Shown here in pieces: positions 8,247 through 16,511 of a DNA stretch of 30,199 nucleotides (its first letter is position 1; each line of letters opens with the position of its first letter). The notes beneath the pieces are model-generated. The model saw only the letters and a program-made list of their open reading frames with translations. It was not told the DNA's origin and searched no databases. Both the position numbers and the translations under genes were made by a program. Source of the stretch: Pseudomonadota bacterium (GTDB lineage: Bacteria > Desulfobacterota > Desulfarculia > Desulfarculales > Desulfarculaceae); assembly GCA_018902755.1 (NCBI GenBank), contig JAHIQI010000021.1:1-30199 (forward strand). The letters run 5' to 3'.

Positions 8247-9616
8247 ACACCCTGGCCAGCCGCATGGAGCACCGGGACTACTTCAGTCCCCGGGTGGAGA
8301 CAGTGTGCCCGGTGTGCCTGCGTCCCCTGAGCGGAAGGGTGGAGGAAAGGGAAGGAGAGGTGCTCCTGGCCAAGACCTGCCCTGAGCATGGCTTCTTTGC
8401 CAGCACTCTAGCCCCGGACCTGGCCTCCTACCGCCACCTGTGCCGAGGCAGCCGCAAGGTAACCCAACCTATAGCCCGGGGCGGACAAACCCGTCGGGGC
8501 TGTCCTCATGACTGCGGCCTGTGCCCGGAGCACGACCAGCACACCTGCCTGGCCATCCTGGAGATAACTGCACGCTGCGATCTGGGCTGCCCGGTGTGCC
8601 TGGCGGGCAGTGGCCCTCAGGGCGGCGACCTGACTTTGGGGCAGGCGGAGCATGCCCTCACCTGCCTGGCCCGGTATGAGGACGGCCTACCCCCCTTGCA
8701 GCTGGGTGGCGGCGAGCCCACCCAGCACCCGAAGCTTCTGGCCATGGTCGCCCTAGCCCGTTCTCTGGGCGGGGACCGCATCGAGCTGGACTCCAACGGC
8801 CTTGCCCTCGCAGCGGACCCGGGCTTGGCGGTGGCCTTGCGTCAAGCCGGGCTGAGCGGGGTTTATCTGCAGATGGACACCCTCCAACCGGAGGTCTCCC
8901 TGGCCATTCGGGGCCGGGATCTGGTGACCGCTAAGTTGGCGGCCGTGGATCACTGCCTGCAAGCCGGTCTGGAGGTGGTGCTGTCGGTCACAGTGGCTCC
9001 CGGGCTCAATGACCAGGAGATGTGGTCCCTGGTCCGCCTGGGCCTGGAGCTCCGCCTCACTGGGGTCAACTTCCAGGCTCTGGCCCTGAACGGGCGCTTC
9101 CCACCGGGCTTGGGCCAAAGCCGCTCCCGCCTGACCAGCCTGCATTTTCAGCAGGAGCTTGTCCGCCAGAGCGGCGGCAAGCTGCGTGAGGGAGACCTGA
9201 CCCCCATACCCTGCCCCGATCCCCGCTGTGGCCTGTTGGCCTACGCCCTAGTCCGGCAAGGAGAGCTGCTACCTTTGGCCCGTCTATTTAATGAAGACCA
9301 AATGGTGGATTGCCTGGCCGACCTGAAGGACTGGCCCACTACCCTGCGCCATCTGCAGGGGCAGGAGGGCCTGGGAGGCTCTTGCGGCTGTTCCTGCGGG
9401 GGGCCGCAACCGGCGGAACTGGAAACGCTGCCACCGGGAGTGGATTATTTCGCCATCGGCTTCCACGCCATGATGGACGCTTACAGCCTGGATCTGGCGC
9501 GGGCCCGGCGCTGCTGCGTGCACCTGCTGCGCCCGGACGGTGGCCTGGTGCCCTTTTGTCTGTACAACACTCTGCACCGCCCGGGGGTGCGTCCCCCGGG
9601 AGTCGGCCTAGGCTAG
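8243..9616 (+). CDS. Radical SAM protein, COG1964 (Tes/MJ0619-like) family
   Basis: This 457-residue protein has the radical SAM cluster motif RCDLGCPVC (Cys112, Cys116, Cys119) and the SAM-binding GGGEPT at 155-160. An N-terminal zinc-ribbon-like CPVC and CPEHG (Cys22, Cys25, Cys46) is followed by CPHDCGLC and QHTC (Cys87, Cys91, Cys94, Cys102). The C-terminal region holds CGCSC (381-385), RRCCVH (422-427) and PFCLYN (437-442), typical of COG1964 proteins that carry extra Fe-S clusters. Known relatives include the tetraether lipid synthase Tes and the pterin methyltransferase MJ0619. The gene overlaps the small upstream gene by 4 bases and shares an operon with the selenomolybdoenzyme, so a role in cofactor or enzyme maturation, or in the pathway itself, is plausible but unproven. 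Confidence 0.8.
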   Translation: MNTLASRMEHRDYFSPRVETVCPVCLRPLSGRVEEREGEVLLAKTCPEHGFFASTLAPDLASYRHLCRGSRKVTQPIARGGQTRRGCPHDCGLCPEHDQHTCLAILEITARCDLGCPVCLAGSGPQGGDLTLGQAEHALTCLARYEDGLPPLQLGGGEPTQHPKLLAMVALARSLGGDRIELDSNGLALAADPGLAVALRQAGLSGVYLQMDTLQPEVSLAIRGRDLVTAKLAAVDHCLQAGLEVVLSVTVAPGLNDQEMWSLVRLGLELRLTGVNFQALALNGRFPPGLGQSRSRLTSLHFQQELVRQSGGKLREGDLTPIPCPDPRCGLLAYALVRQGELLPLARLFNEDQMVDCLADLKDWPTTLRHLQGQEGLGGSCGCSCGGPQPAELETLPPGVDYFAIGFHAMMDAYSLDLARARRCCVHLLRPDGGLVPFCLYNTLHRPGVRPPGVGLG

Positions 9617-9624
9617 CCAGCCTC

Positions 9625-10929
9625 TCAGGCCTGACCGTTACGGACACCGTGGGTGTCCTTGACTAGTATATAGAGCAACCCGGCTATCATTGAGGCCGCG
9701 AACAGGCCCAGGAACACCAGCAAATAGGCCTGAGAGGGGTAGCCCGCCGCGCTGCGGGGGTAGAGTTCCAAAAAGGCTCCGGTGAGCTGGGAGCCCAGCG
9801 CCGCCCCAAGCATTACGAACAGATTGGCCCCGGTAAGCACGGTGCCGGTCATGCGGGGGGGGAACAGCTCCTTGACGTGGGCGAAGTTTACCGGGCTGGT
9901 GGCGGAGAACAGCCCGATGCACCCGAACAGAATATACCACAGAGGCAGGGGGATGCTGGCCGGGAACCAGAAGGGGATCATGTTCAGGGCGAAGAGGAAG
10001 AACCCGGCGGTAACAACCTTCTTGCGCGAGCGCAGCACCGTGTCCGACAGGCGGCCGGCCAGGGGGCTGCCGATCAGATAGCCCACCGAGATCATCCCCA
10101 GCACGGTGCCCGCCTCCTCGGGGCCCAGGCCCACGATTTCCACCAAATAGAGCATGCCCAAAAAGCCGTGGATGGTGAGCATGGAACCGTAGCGCACAAA
10201 GGATCCCAGGCCCATGATCCAGAAATGCCAGTTGAGGAAGATAGACCCTAGGGCGGCCAGGCCCTGCCAGCCTCTGGGTCCGGATGGAGGCGGCCCAGCG
10301 TCTTGGCCGGCGTCTATCCGGGGCGGATGGTCGGAAACCAGACAGGCGATTAGAAATATAATCAGCAGCACAAAGGCTGCGAAGTAGAAAAAGCAATTGC
10401 GCCAGCCCAAAGTCATGGCCATGAGCAGCAGGGGGGTGGCGGCCAGAAGGCCACCCAGGTTGCCCAGACTCAAGATAGAGCCAGCTAGAAAGGCGAAGCG
10501 GTCGGCCCGAAACCAGTTGGCGAACACCTTGAGGCTTCCCATGAGTACCGAGGACATGCCCAGGCCCAGCAACAGGCGGCCCACCAAGACCAGGGAGTAG
10601 CTGGTGCCCACCCCGGTGAGGATGCAGCCGGCCACCGCCAGCAGGGAGGTAGCTATAATGGTGCGCTTGGGCCCAAAGGAGTCCAAGGCCAGGCCCACCG
10701 GAATTTGGGCCGCACCAAATGCATAGAAAAAGACACCCGCTAGCAGGCCCAGCTGACCGGCGTTGATATTCAGGTCGTCGATGAGCATGGGGCCCAATAC
10801 GCCGGTGGATAGGCGAACCATGTAGGAAAAGATGAACAGAAGGGTCAGCACGGTGAACACGACCCAGCCGTGTTCAGCAAATCGGCTGCGCAGACTGCGG
10901 CGTTCAGAAGGGGCCATGGGGCACTTCAT
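9625..10929 (-). CDS. MFS transporter, organic anion type
   Basis: This is a 12-helix major facilitator protein of about 434 residues. The loop 2-3 motif A is seen as GLALDSFGPKRT near residue 80, and a matching GRLSDTVLRSRKK lies in the second half. It probably moves an organic acid or product of the pathway across the inner membrane. The ATG at 10929 is preferred; a TTG at 10941 or an ATG at 10917 is also possible, and no strong ribosome site decides between them. It lies 57 bases downstream of the flavoprotein gene on the same strand, so it is very likely co-transcribed from the operator-controlled promoter near 12972. A CoA ligase, an OYE-type reductase and an MFS carrier occurring together recalls the bai operon of bile acid bacteria, but baiE, baiA and baiF homologues are absent. 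Confidence 0.85.
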   Translation of the reverse strand: MKCPMAPSERRSLRSRFAEHGWVVFTVLTLLFIFSYMVRLSTGVLGPMLIDDLNINAGQLGLLAGVFFYAFGAAQIPVGLALDSFGPKRTIIATSLLAVAGCILTGVGTSYSLVLVGRLLLGLGMSSVLMGSLKVFANWFRADRFAFLAGSILSLGNLGGLLAATPLLLMAMTLGWRNCFFYFAAFVLLIIFLIACLVSDHPPRIDAGQDAGPPPSGPRGWQGLAALGSIFLNWHFWIMGLGSFVRYGSMLTIHGFLGMLYLVEIVGLGPEEAGTVLGMISVGYLIGSPLAGRLSDTVLRSRKKVVTAGFFLFALNMIPFWFPASIPLPLWYILFGCIGLFSATSPVNFAHVKELFPPRMTGTVLTGANLFVMLGAALGSQLTGAFLELYPRSAAGYPSQAYLLVFLGLFAASMIAGLLYILVKDTHGVRNGQA

Positions 10930-10986
10930 TTTTAGGGACAATAAACCGTGCGGGCAAGGCCAGCCTCCTCGAAGTCTGGGCCTAGA

Positions 10987-12933
10987 CTACAGGCGCCGTC
11001 CCAACTCGGCGGCCTCGTGCATGGCTTCCAGAGCGTCCCGGGGCTGGCTTGCGTCGCCGATCACATGCAGCTCAACCCCCATGGAGGCCAGTTCCTCGCA
11101 CAAGCCGTCCACCGGCCTAGAGCCCACCGCCATGACCACCGTGGTCGCGGGCAGGAACAGCAGGTTACCGCCGTCGTCCAAAAACACCCCTTCCGGATTG
11201 ACCTCCATCAGGGGGTGGCTGGGGTAGACTTGCACCCCTAGAGCGATCAGGCGGTTGCGCAGGGTGCGATAAATGTTCTCTTCCAGAGGGGTGCCGTTGT
11301 GCCCCAAGCGGGCGGCCGTGGCGATGGATACCTTGTGACCATCCTGAGCCAGCTCCAAGGCCACCTCCATGCCGATGGCCCGGCCCCCAACCACCACCAC
11401 CGGGTCGCTTACCGAGACCTTGCCCTGGATCACATCTACGCCCTGCACCACCGAGGGCAGGTCCATACCGGGCACGGGCAGCAAGGCGGGACGGGCACCG
11501 GTGGCCAGCACCACCACATCGGGCGAGGCCTTGACCAGCAGCTCGTGAGTGGCCTCGGTGCTCAAGCACACCTCCACCCCGGCATCCGCTACCTGGCGGC
11601 GCAGGCGGATTAGCAGGCTCAAATATTTCTGCTTGCCTTCCTGCAGACAAGCCACGTTCCACTGGCCGCCCAGTTTGTCTTGCTTTTCATAGAGGGTAAC
11701 CTGGTGGCCCCGCCCGGCGGCCACCCGAGCCAGCTCCATGCCGGCCAGGCCCCCGCCCACCACGGCCACGCGGCGGATTTGAGAGGCCGGGCTCAGGGCA
11801 AAGGAACCCTCCCGGTGCACCGCCGGGTTGACTGTGCAGTAGAGGCGGCCGCTGTAGCGGCTTTTGCTGAAGACCCGGTTCCAACAGTTATTACAGCAGA
11901 TGCAATAGGCGATGTCTTCCAACTGACCGGCGGCCACCTTGTTGGGCCACTCTGGGTCGGCCAAAAACTGGCGGCCCAGGGCCACGAAGTCGGCCCGGCC
12001 CTCGGCCAGGACCTGCTCAGCCACCTGGGGGTTGCCCAGCTTACCGACTGTAATCACAGGAATATCTACTACCTGGCGCACCTGGGCGGCTAACTCGGTT
12101 ATGTAGCCATCTGGCCACAAGTAGGACAGGAACTGCACTTCGGTGTTCTCGTGAGCCCCGGCGGAGATGTGCAGCACACTGGCTCCGGCCGAGACAAGTA
12201 GAGGAGCCTGGATCAGGGTGTCCTCGATGGTGGTGCCGCCGGGCAAGTAGTCGCTGCCACTGATGCGCACTCCCACAGGGTATTCCGGGCCTACTTTCTG
12301 GTGGATGCGCTCGATGATTTCGCAGAGGAAGCGGGCCCGGTTCTCCGGGCTTCCGCCATAGCGGTCCCTGCGCCGGTTGGAAAAAGAGGACAAAAATGAG
12401 CTAAGCAGATAGCCGTGGGCCGCGTGCAACTCCACCATGTCAAAGCCGGCGTCCCGAGCCCGTCGGGCGGCTTGGGCGATCTGCTCGGTGATGCGTTCGA
12501 TGTCCTCCAGGCTGGCCTCGCGCAGAATCACCCCGGTCTTGACGTAGCGGGTGGCAGAGGGCCCCAGGGTGTCGGACTGCTCGCCTTGGCCTTCATTGTA
12601 GGTGAGGGCCTTGCCGGTGTGGTTGATCTGCTGGGCCACCTTGGCCCCGTGTTTATGTACCGCCTCGGTGAGCTGACGGAAAGCTGGTATGACCTCGTCA
12701 CTGTACAGCGCCGGGGTGCCCGGGGCGTGGGACTCCAGGGAGGGCTTGGCCCCGGGACAGATGATCAACCCGGCTCCGCCCCGAGCCCGGGCCACGAAGT
12801 AGTCAATGGTTATCTGGTCGGGCACGCCTTGCGGCCCATAGGTGAAGCACTGCATTGGGGCCATGACGATGCGGTTGCGCAGCTCCAGGCCCGCGATGGA
12901 GCCCGGCGAGAACATATTCTGGAAGGCGGCCAT
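10987..12933 (-). CDS. OYE-type NADH:flavin oxidoreductase / 2,4-dienoyl-CoA reductase family
   Basis: This 648-residue enzyme has an N-terminal Old Yellow Enzyme TIM barrel (FMN), a [4Fe-4S] site and C-terminal FAD/NAD(P) Rossmann domains. The barrel shows the signature ELHAAHGYLLSSFLS around residues 168-182 and RRDRYGGSPENRARF around 188-202. The cluster cysteines are Cys344, Cys347, Cys350 and Cys366, spaced C-x2-C-x2-C-x15-C, closer to trimethylamine dehydrogenase than to E. coli FadH. The dinucleotide motif VVGGGLAG is at 391-398, with a second VVVVGGRAIG further on. Family members reduce conjugated enoyl-CoA, enoate or oxo-steroid double bonds, or demethylate amines. Given the neighbours, reduction of an unsaturated CoA-thioester is likely (inference). 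A promoter with operator lies upstream. Confidence 0.9.
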   Translation of the reverse strand: MAAFQNMFSPGSIAGLELRNRIVMAPMQCFTYGPQGVPDQITIDYFVARARGGAGLIICPGAKPSLESHAPGTPALYSDEVIPAFRQLTEAVHKHGAKVAQQINHTGKALTYNEGQGEQSDTLGPSATRYVKTGVILREASLEDIERITEQIAQAARRARDAGFDMVELHAAHGYLLSSFLSSFSNRRRDRYGGSPENRARFLCEIIERIHQKVGPEYPVGVRISGSDYLPGGTTIEDTLIQAPLLVSAGASVLHISAGAHENTEVQFLSYLWPDGYITELAAQVRQVVDIPVITVGKLGNPQVAEQVLAEGRADFVALGRQFLADPEWPNKVAAGQLEDIAYCICCNNCWNRVFSKSRYSGRLYCTVNPAVHREGSFALSPASQIRRVAVVGGGLAGMELARVAAGRGHQVTLYEKQDKLGGQWNVACLQEGKQKYLSLLIRLRRQVADAGVEVCLSTEATHELLVKASPDVVVLATGARPALLPVPGMDLPSVVQGVDVIQGKVSVSDPVVVVGGRAIGMEVALELAQDGHKVSIATAARLGHNGTPLEENIYRTLRNRLIALGVQVYPSHPLMEVNPEGVFLDDGGNLLFLPATTVVMAVGSRPVDGLCEELASMGVELHVIGDASQPRDALEAMHEAAELGRRL

Positions 12934-12957
12934 AGGTACCCTCTACAAATATTTTAA

Positions 12958-12973
12958 ATGACTGACTGATCAT
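12958..12973. promoter_or_regulatory. TetR-type operator, site 3
   Basis: ATGACTGACTGATCAT matches the consensus ATGAYTGRYCARTCAT at 14 of 16 positions. It overlaps the -10 box of the minus-strand promoter at 12972-13000, with the same geometry as site 1. Confidence 0.65.
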
Positions 12974-13000
12974 TCTAGTTGCGAGATAGAAGAGAGTCAA
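12972..13000 (-). promoter_or_regulatory. Sigma70-type promoter of the flavoprotein-MFS unit
   Basis: Read on the minus strand, TTGACT (13000-12995) is followed after 17 bases by TAGAAT (12977-12972). The operator begins within the -10 box, as in the promoter at 386-414. Confidence 0.65.
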
Positions 13001-13141
13001 CTAATAATGCCCCAGGCATGCTGGCATTGGCGGGCCGAGCAAAGAGGGCTTAGCAAGGGCGGCCGAACCTGGTGGCAAGCTATGACGGGTCAGATTCTAA
13101 CCAGCGGTTTTAACTGAGTACATCAGGGAAGAGAGCTTATT

Positions 13142-13585
13142 TTGGAAGAGACAGGGCAAAGGGTGTTGCGTCTTTCCGGAGAGGGGCTTTGTTGCAGCCA
13201 GATCCTGGTGGCCATGGCCCTGGAGGACCAAGGGCGTTCCAACCCAGATTTGATGAGGGCCATGGCCGGTCTGGGCATGGGCTGCGGGACCGGCCAGGCC
13301 ACCTGCGGGGTACTGACCGGCGCGGCCTGCGTGCTGGGACTTATGGTTATGGCAGGAATCCAGGAACCGGGTCCAGCGCCCGTCTTGTCATCCATGCTGA
13401 CCCAGTTGCACCAATGGTTTCCCGCCGCTGCCGAGACCCCGCCAGACAAGGTGAGCTGCGCGGCGGTGCTGGGACCGGAGCCCACCACCGCTTCACTCCA
13501 CAAGTGCTCCGTCTTAGTGGCGGCCGCATACGACAAGATAATGGAAATGATGAAGAATTATGAAATGCTTTCCCGTGGCGAATAG
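13142..13585 (+). CDS. C_GCAxxG_C_C family probable redox protein
   Basis: This is a 147-residue cysteine-rich protein that resembles the C_GCAxxG_C_C family, found mainly in anaerobes and thought to be redox-active. Cysteines are at 17, 18, 48, 55, 63, 106 and 122, with the landmarks GLCCSQ near the N-terminus, then GMGCGTGQATCGVLTGAAC, and a late KC. The family's GCAxxG stretch reads GCGTGQ here. The start is a TTG at 13142 preceded by GGGAAGAG; no ATG gives a better product. It has no signal peptide, so it should be cytoplasmic. It is transcribed divergently from the flavoprotein gene and ends about 90 bases before the CoA-ligase promoter. Function in this pathway is unknown. Confidence 0.65.
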   Translation: MEETGQRVLRLSGEGLCCSQILVAMALEDQGRSNPDLMRAMAGLGMGCGTGQATCGVLTGAACVLGLMVMAGIQEPGPAPVLSSMLTQLHQWFPAAAETPPDKVSCAAVLGPEPTTASLHKCSVLVAAAYDKIMEMMKNYEMLSRGE

Positions 13586-13675
13586 TAGGCCACCAGTTGA
13601 CAAAGACACCGCATCGTTCCATCCGAACCATGGCTCCAACTCGGGACCGGGGGAGCTTAGGTCCAAATTAATGGA

Positions 13676-13704
13676 TTGACAAGGGAGAGGGCGGATATTA
13701 TAAA
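13676..13704 (+). promoter_or_regulatory. Sigma70-type promoter of the CoA-ligase gene
   Basis: TTGACA at 13676-13681 is followed after 17 bases by TATAAA at 13699-13704. The operator starts 3 bases further on and covers the expected start point near 13711. Confidence 0.7.
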
Positions 13705-13707
13705 GAA

Positions 13708-13727
13708 ATGACTGATCGATCAGTCAC
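13708..13727. promoter_or_regulatory. TetR-type operator, site 4 (extended palindrome)
   Basis: TGACTGATCGATCAGTCA at 13709-13726 is a perfect 18-bp palindrome. Read from 13708, ATGACTGATCGATCAG matches the consensus at 14 of 16 positions. By symmetry the other strand also matches, giving two overlapping sites and perhaps binding of two dimers. Confidence 0.75.
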
Positions 13728-13973
13728 ATAACTGTGGCCGAGGTCTGCGCAGCCTCTTGGCTGGAGATTTGGACAGCATAGTCTATCAACATAGCAGGCC
13801 GTTTGAATTAATGGCCGCGCCTACCATTCTCCTGCTGACCTGGCCCATTAATTGATCGACAGCCGCTATGACGACTAGCGCAAGGGCAGATACCCAGCCC
13901 ATCCCCCCAGGCGGAAACACCGGCCGGGTAAAGTTTTAAAAACGGATCTTCCCACTGGTGACGAAAGCAAGGC

Positions 13974-15611
13974 ATGAGCACAATTCCCGAAAACTATCTC
14001 CCGATTCCTGAAAACCTACCTGACAAAATTTATCCTCTGCCCGAGGTGAGGCTTCCTTATCTTCTCAACCCTTGCCAATACTTCCTGGACCGTCACATCG
14101 AACAGGGCCGGGGAGAGCAGGTTGCCATAATTCATCGCCAGCGCTTGATCACCTTCAATGAGTTTCGTAGCGAGGTAAACCGCTTGGCCAACGCTCTGGC
14201 CGCCCGGGGGATCGCCAAGTACGACCGGGTCATGGTGCGCATGCCCAACCGCCCCGAGTTCATCATTACCTGCTTCGCCTGCTGGCGGCTGGGCGCCATT
14301 CCGGTGTTGACCCACCACCTGCTGCAGAGCAAAGACATCGCCTTCAGGGCCAATGACTCCGATGCCAAGGCCATCGTGGTGAGCGCGGATACCTTCGGTC
14401 CGGTGAGGGAGGCACTGAACCGCTGCCCCACCCTGAAGACGGTGGTGGTGACCCAGGAGCCGATGGACGGCCACCTATTCTACGACGATTTCATTGCTGA
14501 CCAACTGGAGGAGTCCGCCACGGTTGAGACCACGCGCAAAGACTGGCTGCGCATCATCTACAGCTCTGGCACCACCGGCAATCCCAAGGGCATTATCTCC
14601 GAAATTGGGGACATGGTGGCCGGCATCCGCGTGGCCAACAAGTATTTGCTGAAGCTGAAACCCGACGAAGTGCTTGGTTCGCCGCCTGCCTTCACCTTTG
14701 CCTTCGGATTTTTTTCGATCCTCTTCTTTGGGGAAAGCGGCTGCACCCTGTGCATCAGGGAGGACTTTGACCCAGAGGCCATGTTCCAGGAGATACAGGA
14801 CCGCCGAATCAACGTGCTGCGCTGCGTGCCCACCGGGCTGCGCATGATGCTGGAGATGGCGGACGCCGAAAAACGCTGGAATCTCAGCTCGCTGCGTCTT
14901 TGCCAAAGCGCCGGGGAGGTGCTACCCGCTACCGTTGTCAAGAAATGGAAAGACCGTTTCGGGGTCTACATTCTCAACTCAATGGGATCGGCAGAGCTCA
15001 ACTCCTACATATCCACCAGAGAGCAAATGCCCGAGGACAAGATGGGCTCCCTGGGCACCGCGCTGCCCTCGGTGGATTACCGCATCGTGGGGGAGGACCT
15101 TCAGGAGGTGCCGCCCGGCTCCCTGGGGGAACTGGTGGTGCGGGCCCCCTGGGGCCAAGTCTACTGGCGCAGGCCGGAGGTCCAGGAAAAGAACGTGGTC
15201 AACGGCTGGAACCGTACCGGCTTGATGTTCCAGGTCGACGATGATGGATACTTCTGGCTTAAGGGCCGCAGCGACGACATGATAGTTAGTTCGGGATACA
15301 AGATACCCGGAGGAGAGGTGGAGGAAGCCCTCCTAAGTCATCCCGCGGTGCATGAGGCGGCCGTGGTGCCATCTCCCGAACCCATTCGCGGGTTTTTGGT
15401 CAAGGCCTTTGTGGTGCTCAAAGAGGAGCATCCCGATCCGGAAGCCTTGGCGGAGGAGCTAAAAGACCACGTCAAGAGCACCATCGAGCCTTACAAATAC
15501 CCTCGCGTAATCGAGTTTGTCCGCGGCGACGAACTGCCTCGCACCACTACCGGAAAGATACAGCGTTTTATTTTGAGGGAACGCGAGGCCCAGCAAAACA
15601 GCCCTGAGTAG
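13974..15611 (+). CDS. AMP-dependent acyl/aryl-CoA ligase
   Basis: This 545-residue enzyme of the ANL superfamily activates a carboxylic acid through an acyl-adenylate to its CoA thioester. The phosphate-binding motif YSSGTTGNPKG is at about 196-206. The motif GSAELNSYIS lies in the middle; its GSxE start recalls the aromatic acid-CoA ligases. The hinge GRSDDMIVSSGYKIPGGEVE and the catalytic lysine in PRTTTGKIQR (Lys528) are near the C-terminus, so all key residues are intact. The ATG at 13974 has AAGG upstream. It is preceded by an operator-covered promoter and followed by the TetR gene on the same strand. It probably performs the first intracellular step on the acid imported by the TRAP system (inference); the substrate could be aromatic, alicyclic or a branched fatty acid. 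Confidence 0.9.
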   Translation: MSTIPENYLPIPENLPDKIYPLPEVRLPYLLNPCQYFLDRHIEQGRGEQVAIIHRQRLITFNEFRSEVNRLANALAARGIAKYDRVMVRMPNRPEFIITCFACWRLGAIPVLTHHLLQSKDIAFRANDSDAKAIVVSADTFGPVREALNRCPTLKTVVVTQEPMDGHLFYDDFIADQLEESATVETTRKDWLRIIYSSGTTGNPKGIISEIGDMVAGIRVANKYLLKLKPDEVLGSPPAFTFAFGFFSILFFGESGCTLCIREDFDPEAMFQEIQDRRINVLRCVPTGLRMMLEMADAEKRWNLSSLRLCQSAGEVLPATVVKKWKDRFGVYILNSMGSAELNSYISTREQMPEDKMGSLGTALPSVDYRIVGEDLQEVPPGSLGELVVRAPWGQVYWRRPEVQEKNVVNGWNRTGLMFQVDDDGYFWLKGRSDDMIVSSGYKIPGGEVEEALLSHPAVHEAAVVPSPEPIRGFLVKAFVVLKEEHPDPEALAEELKDHVKSTIEPYKYPRVIEFVRGDELPRTTTGKIQRFILREREAQQNSPE

Positions 15612-15612
15612 A

Positions 15613-15655
15613 CGGGCCGGACGGTACGAACGGTCCGATTCCAGTTCCCGGCCCG
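15613..15655 (+). terminator. GC-rich hairpin after the CoA ligase
   Basis: CGGGCCG at 15613-15619 pairs perfectly with CGGCCCG at 15649-15655, with a smaller GGAC/GTCC stem inside. It begins 2 bases after the stop codon. There is no T-tract, so termination is only possible, not certain. Confidence 0.35.
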
Positions 15656-15840
15656 ACCTTCCCCTACTCTGTGGGGGGCGGCCGCTTCGGCTGACTGCTC
15701 GGGAGCAAGGGTGATTTGTCCTGGACCTGCAATAGGTTCTAGCATATAAATACCCGTGGGTGCGGCTCGATACCGCCTCGGCGCGTCCTTGAAACCACCT
15801 AATTTGATATCTGCCTGCCCTGGAGAATGTCTGGCTGACA

Positions 15841-16473
15841 ATGGTCAAGAAAACCAAAACCAGAAAACGCCAGGTGTTGCCGGCCGAACAGCGCCGCCTG
15901 GCAATCCTCAAGGCCGCGGCCAAGGTTTTCAGCGAAAAAGGATACCACCAAACCCGCATATCGGACATTGCCGCCCGAGCCAAAATGGGGCACGGCACGG
16001 TGTACCGGTTTTTCAAAAGCAAGCGGGAGTTAGCCTCTCAGGTGGTGGGTGCCCGCGGGGCCGCAGGCTTCCTGCAGATGCTGGGCGAGGAGTCCATTGA
16101 CAGTTTTGATCCCAAAGATCTACTGACCGAAATTGGGGAAAACTATCTGGGCAACATGAAGGAAAGATTGCCCATCGTGCGTTTTTCCATCACCGAAGCC
16201 TTGTCGGACGAAGAGCTGGCGAGCCACTACTACGACAACATACTGACGCCCCTTTTTGACGGTTTGGTCCGCACCATGGGCTCTTTCCAGGATAAGGGAA
16301 TATTAAAGCAGAGCGATCCCTTTCTGCTCGGCCACCTTTTTTATGGCATGCTTTTCGGCTACATGTACGCCCAGGAACTGATGAACGGCAAGAAAAAGAC
16401 TCGCATGGGCAAGGACCAGCTAATTGCCGAAGCGGTGGATGTGTTTTTGCATGGGGTAATAAAGAAAAAATGA
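15841..16473 (+). CDS. TetR/AcrR-family transcriptional regulator
   Basis: This is a 210-residue regulator with a typical TetR N-terminal DNA-binding domain. A helix lies around residues 18-33 (ILKAAAKVFSEKGY) and a helix-turn-helix around 38-59 (TRISDIAARAKMGHGTVYRFF), followed by an all-helical ligand-binding and dimerisation domain. Many family members that control acyl-CoA catabolism respond to CoA thioesters. It is the only transcription factor in the catabolic part of the window, which makes it the best candidate to bind the four 16-bp palindromes at 413, 5703, 12958 and 13708. No such palindrome is seen directly before this gene; it may be transcribed from the ligase promoter or from a weak promoter in the 229-base gap. 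A GGAG lies about 14 bases before the ATG, rather far. Confidence 0.9.
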   Translation: MVKKTKTRKRQVLPAEQRRLAILKAAAKVFSEKGYHQTRISDIAARAKMGHGTVYRFFKSKRELASQVVGARGAAGFLQMLGEESIDSFDPKDLLTEIGENYLGNMKERLPIVRFSITEALSDEELASHYYDNILTPLFDGLVRTMGSFQDKGILKQSDPFLLGHLFYGMLFGYMYAQELMNGKKKTRMGKDQLIAEAVDVFLHGVIKKK

Positions 16474-16511
16474 GATAAGCGTCTGGGCTTATCGCCATTC
16501 GCCCTAGAATC

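Larger units (their letters stand above)
13586..13973. other. Intergenic promoter region before the CoA ligase
   Basis: This stretch of 388 bases has no gene. It holds the promoter and operator at 13676-13727 and then a leader of about 260 bases in which no recognised RNA motif was found. Confidence 0.6.
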
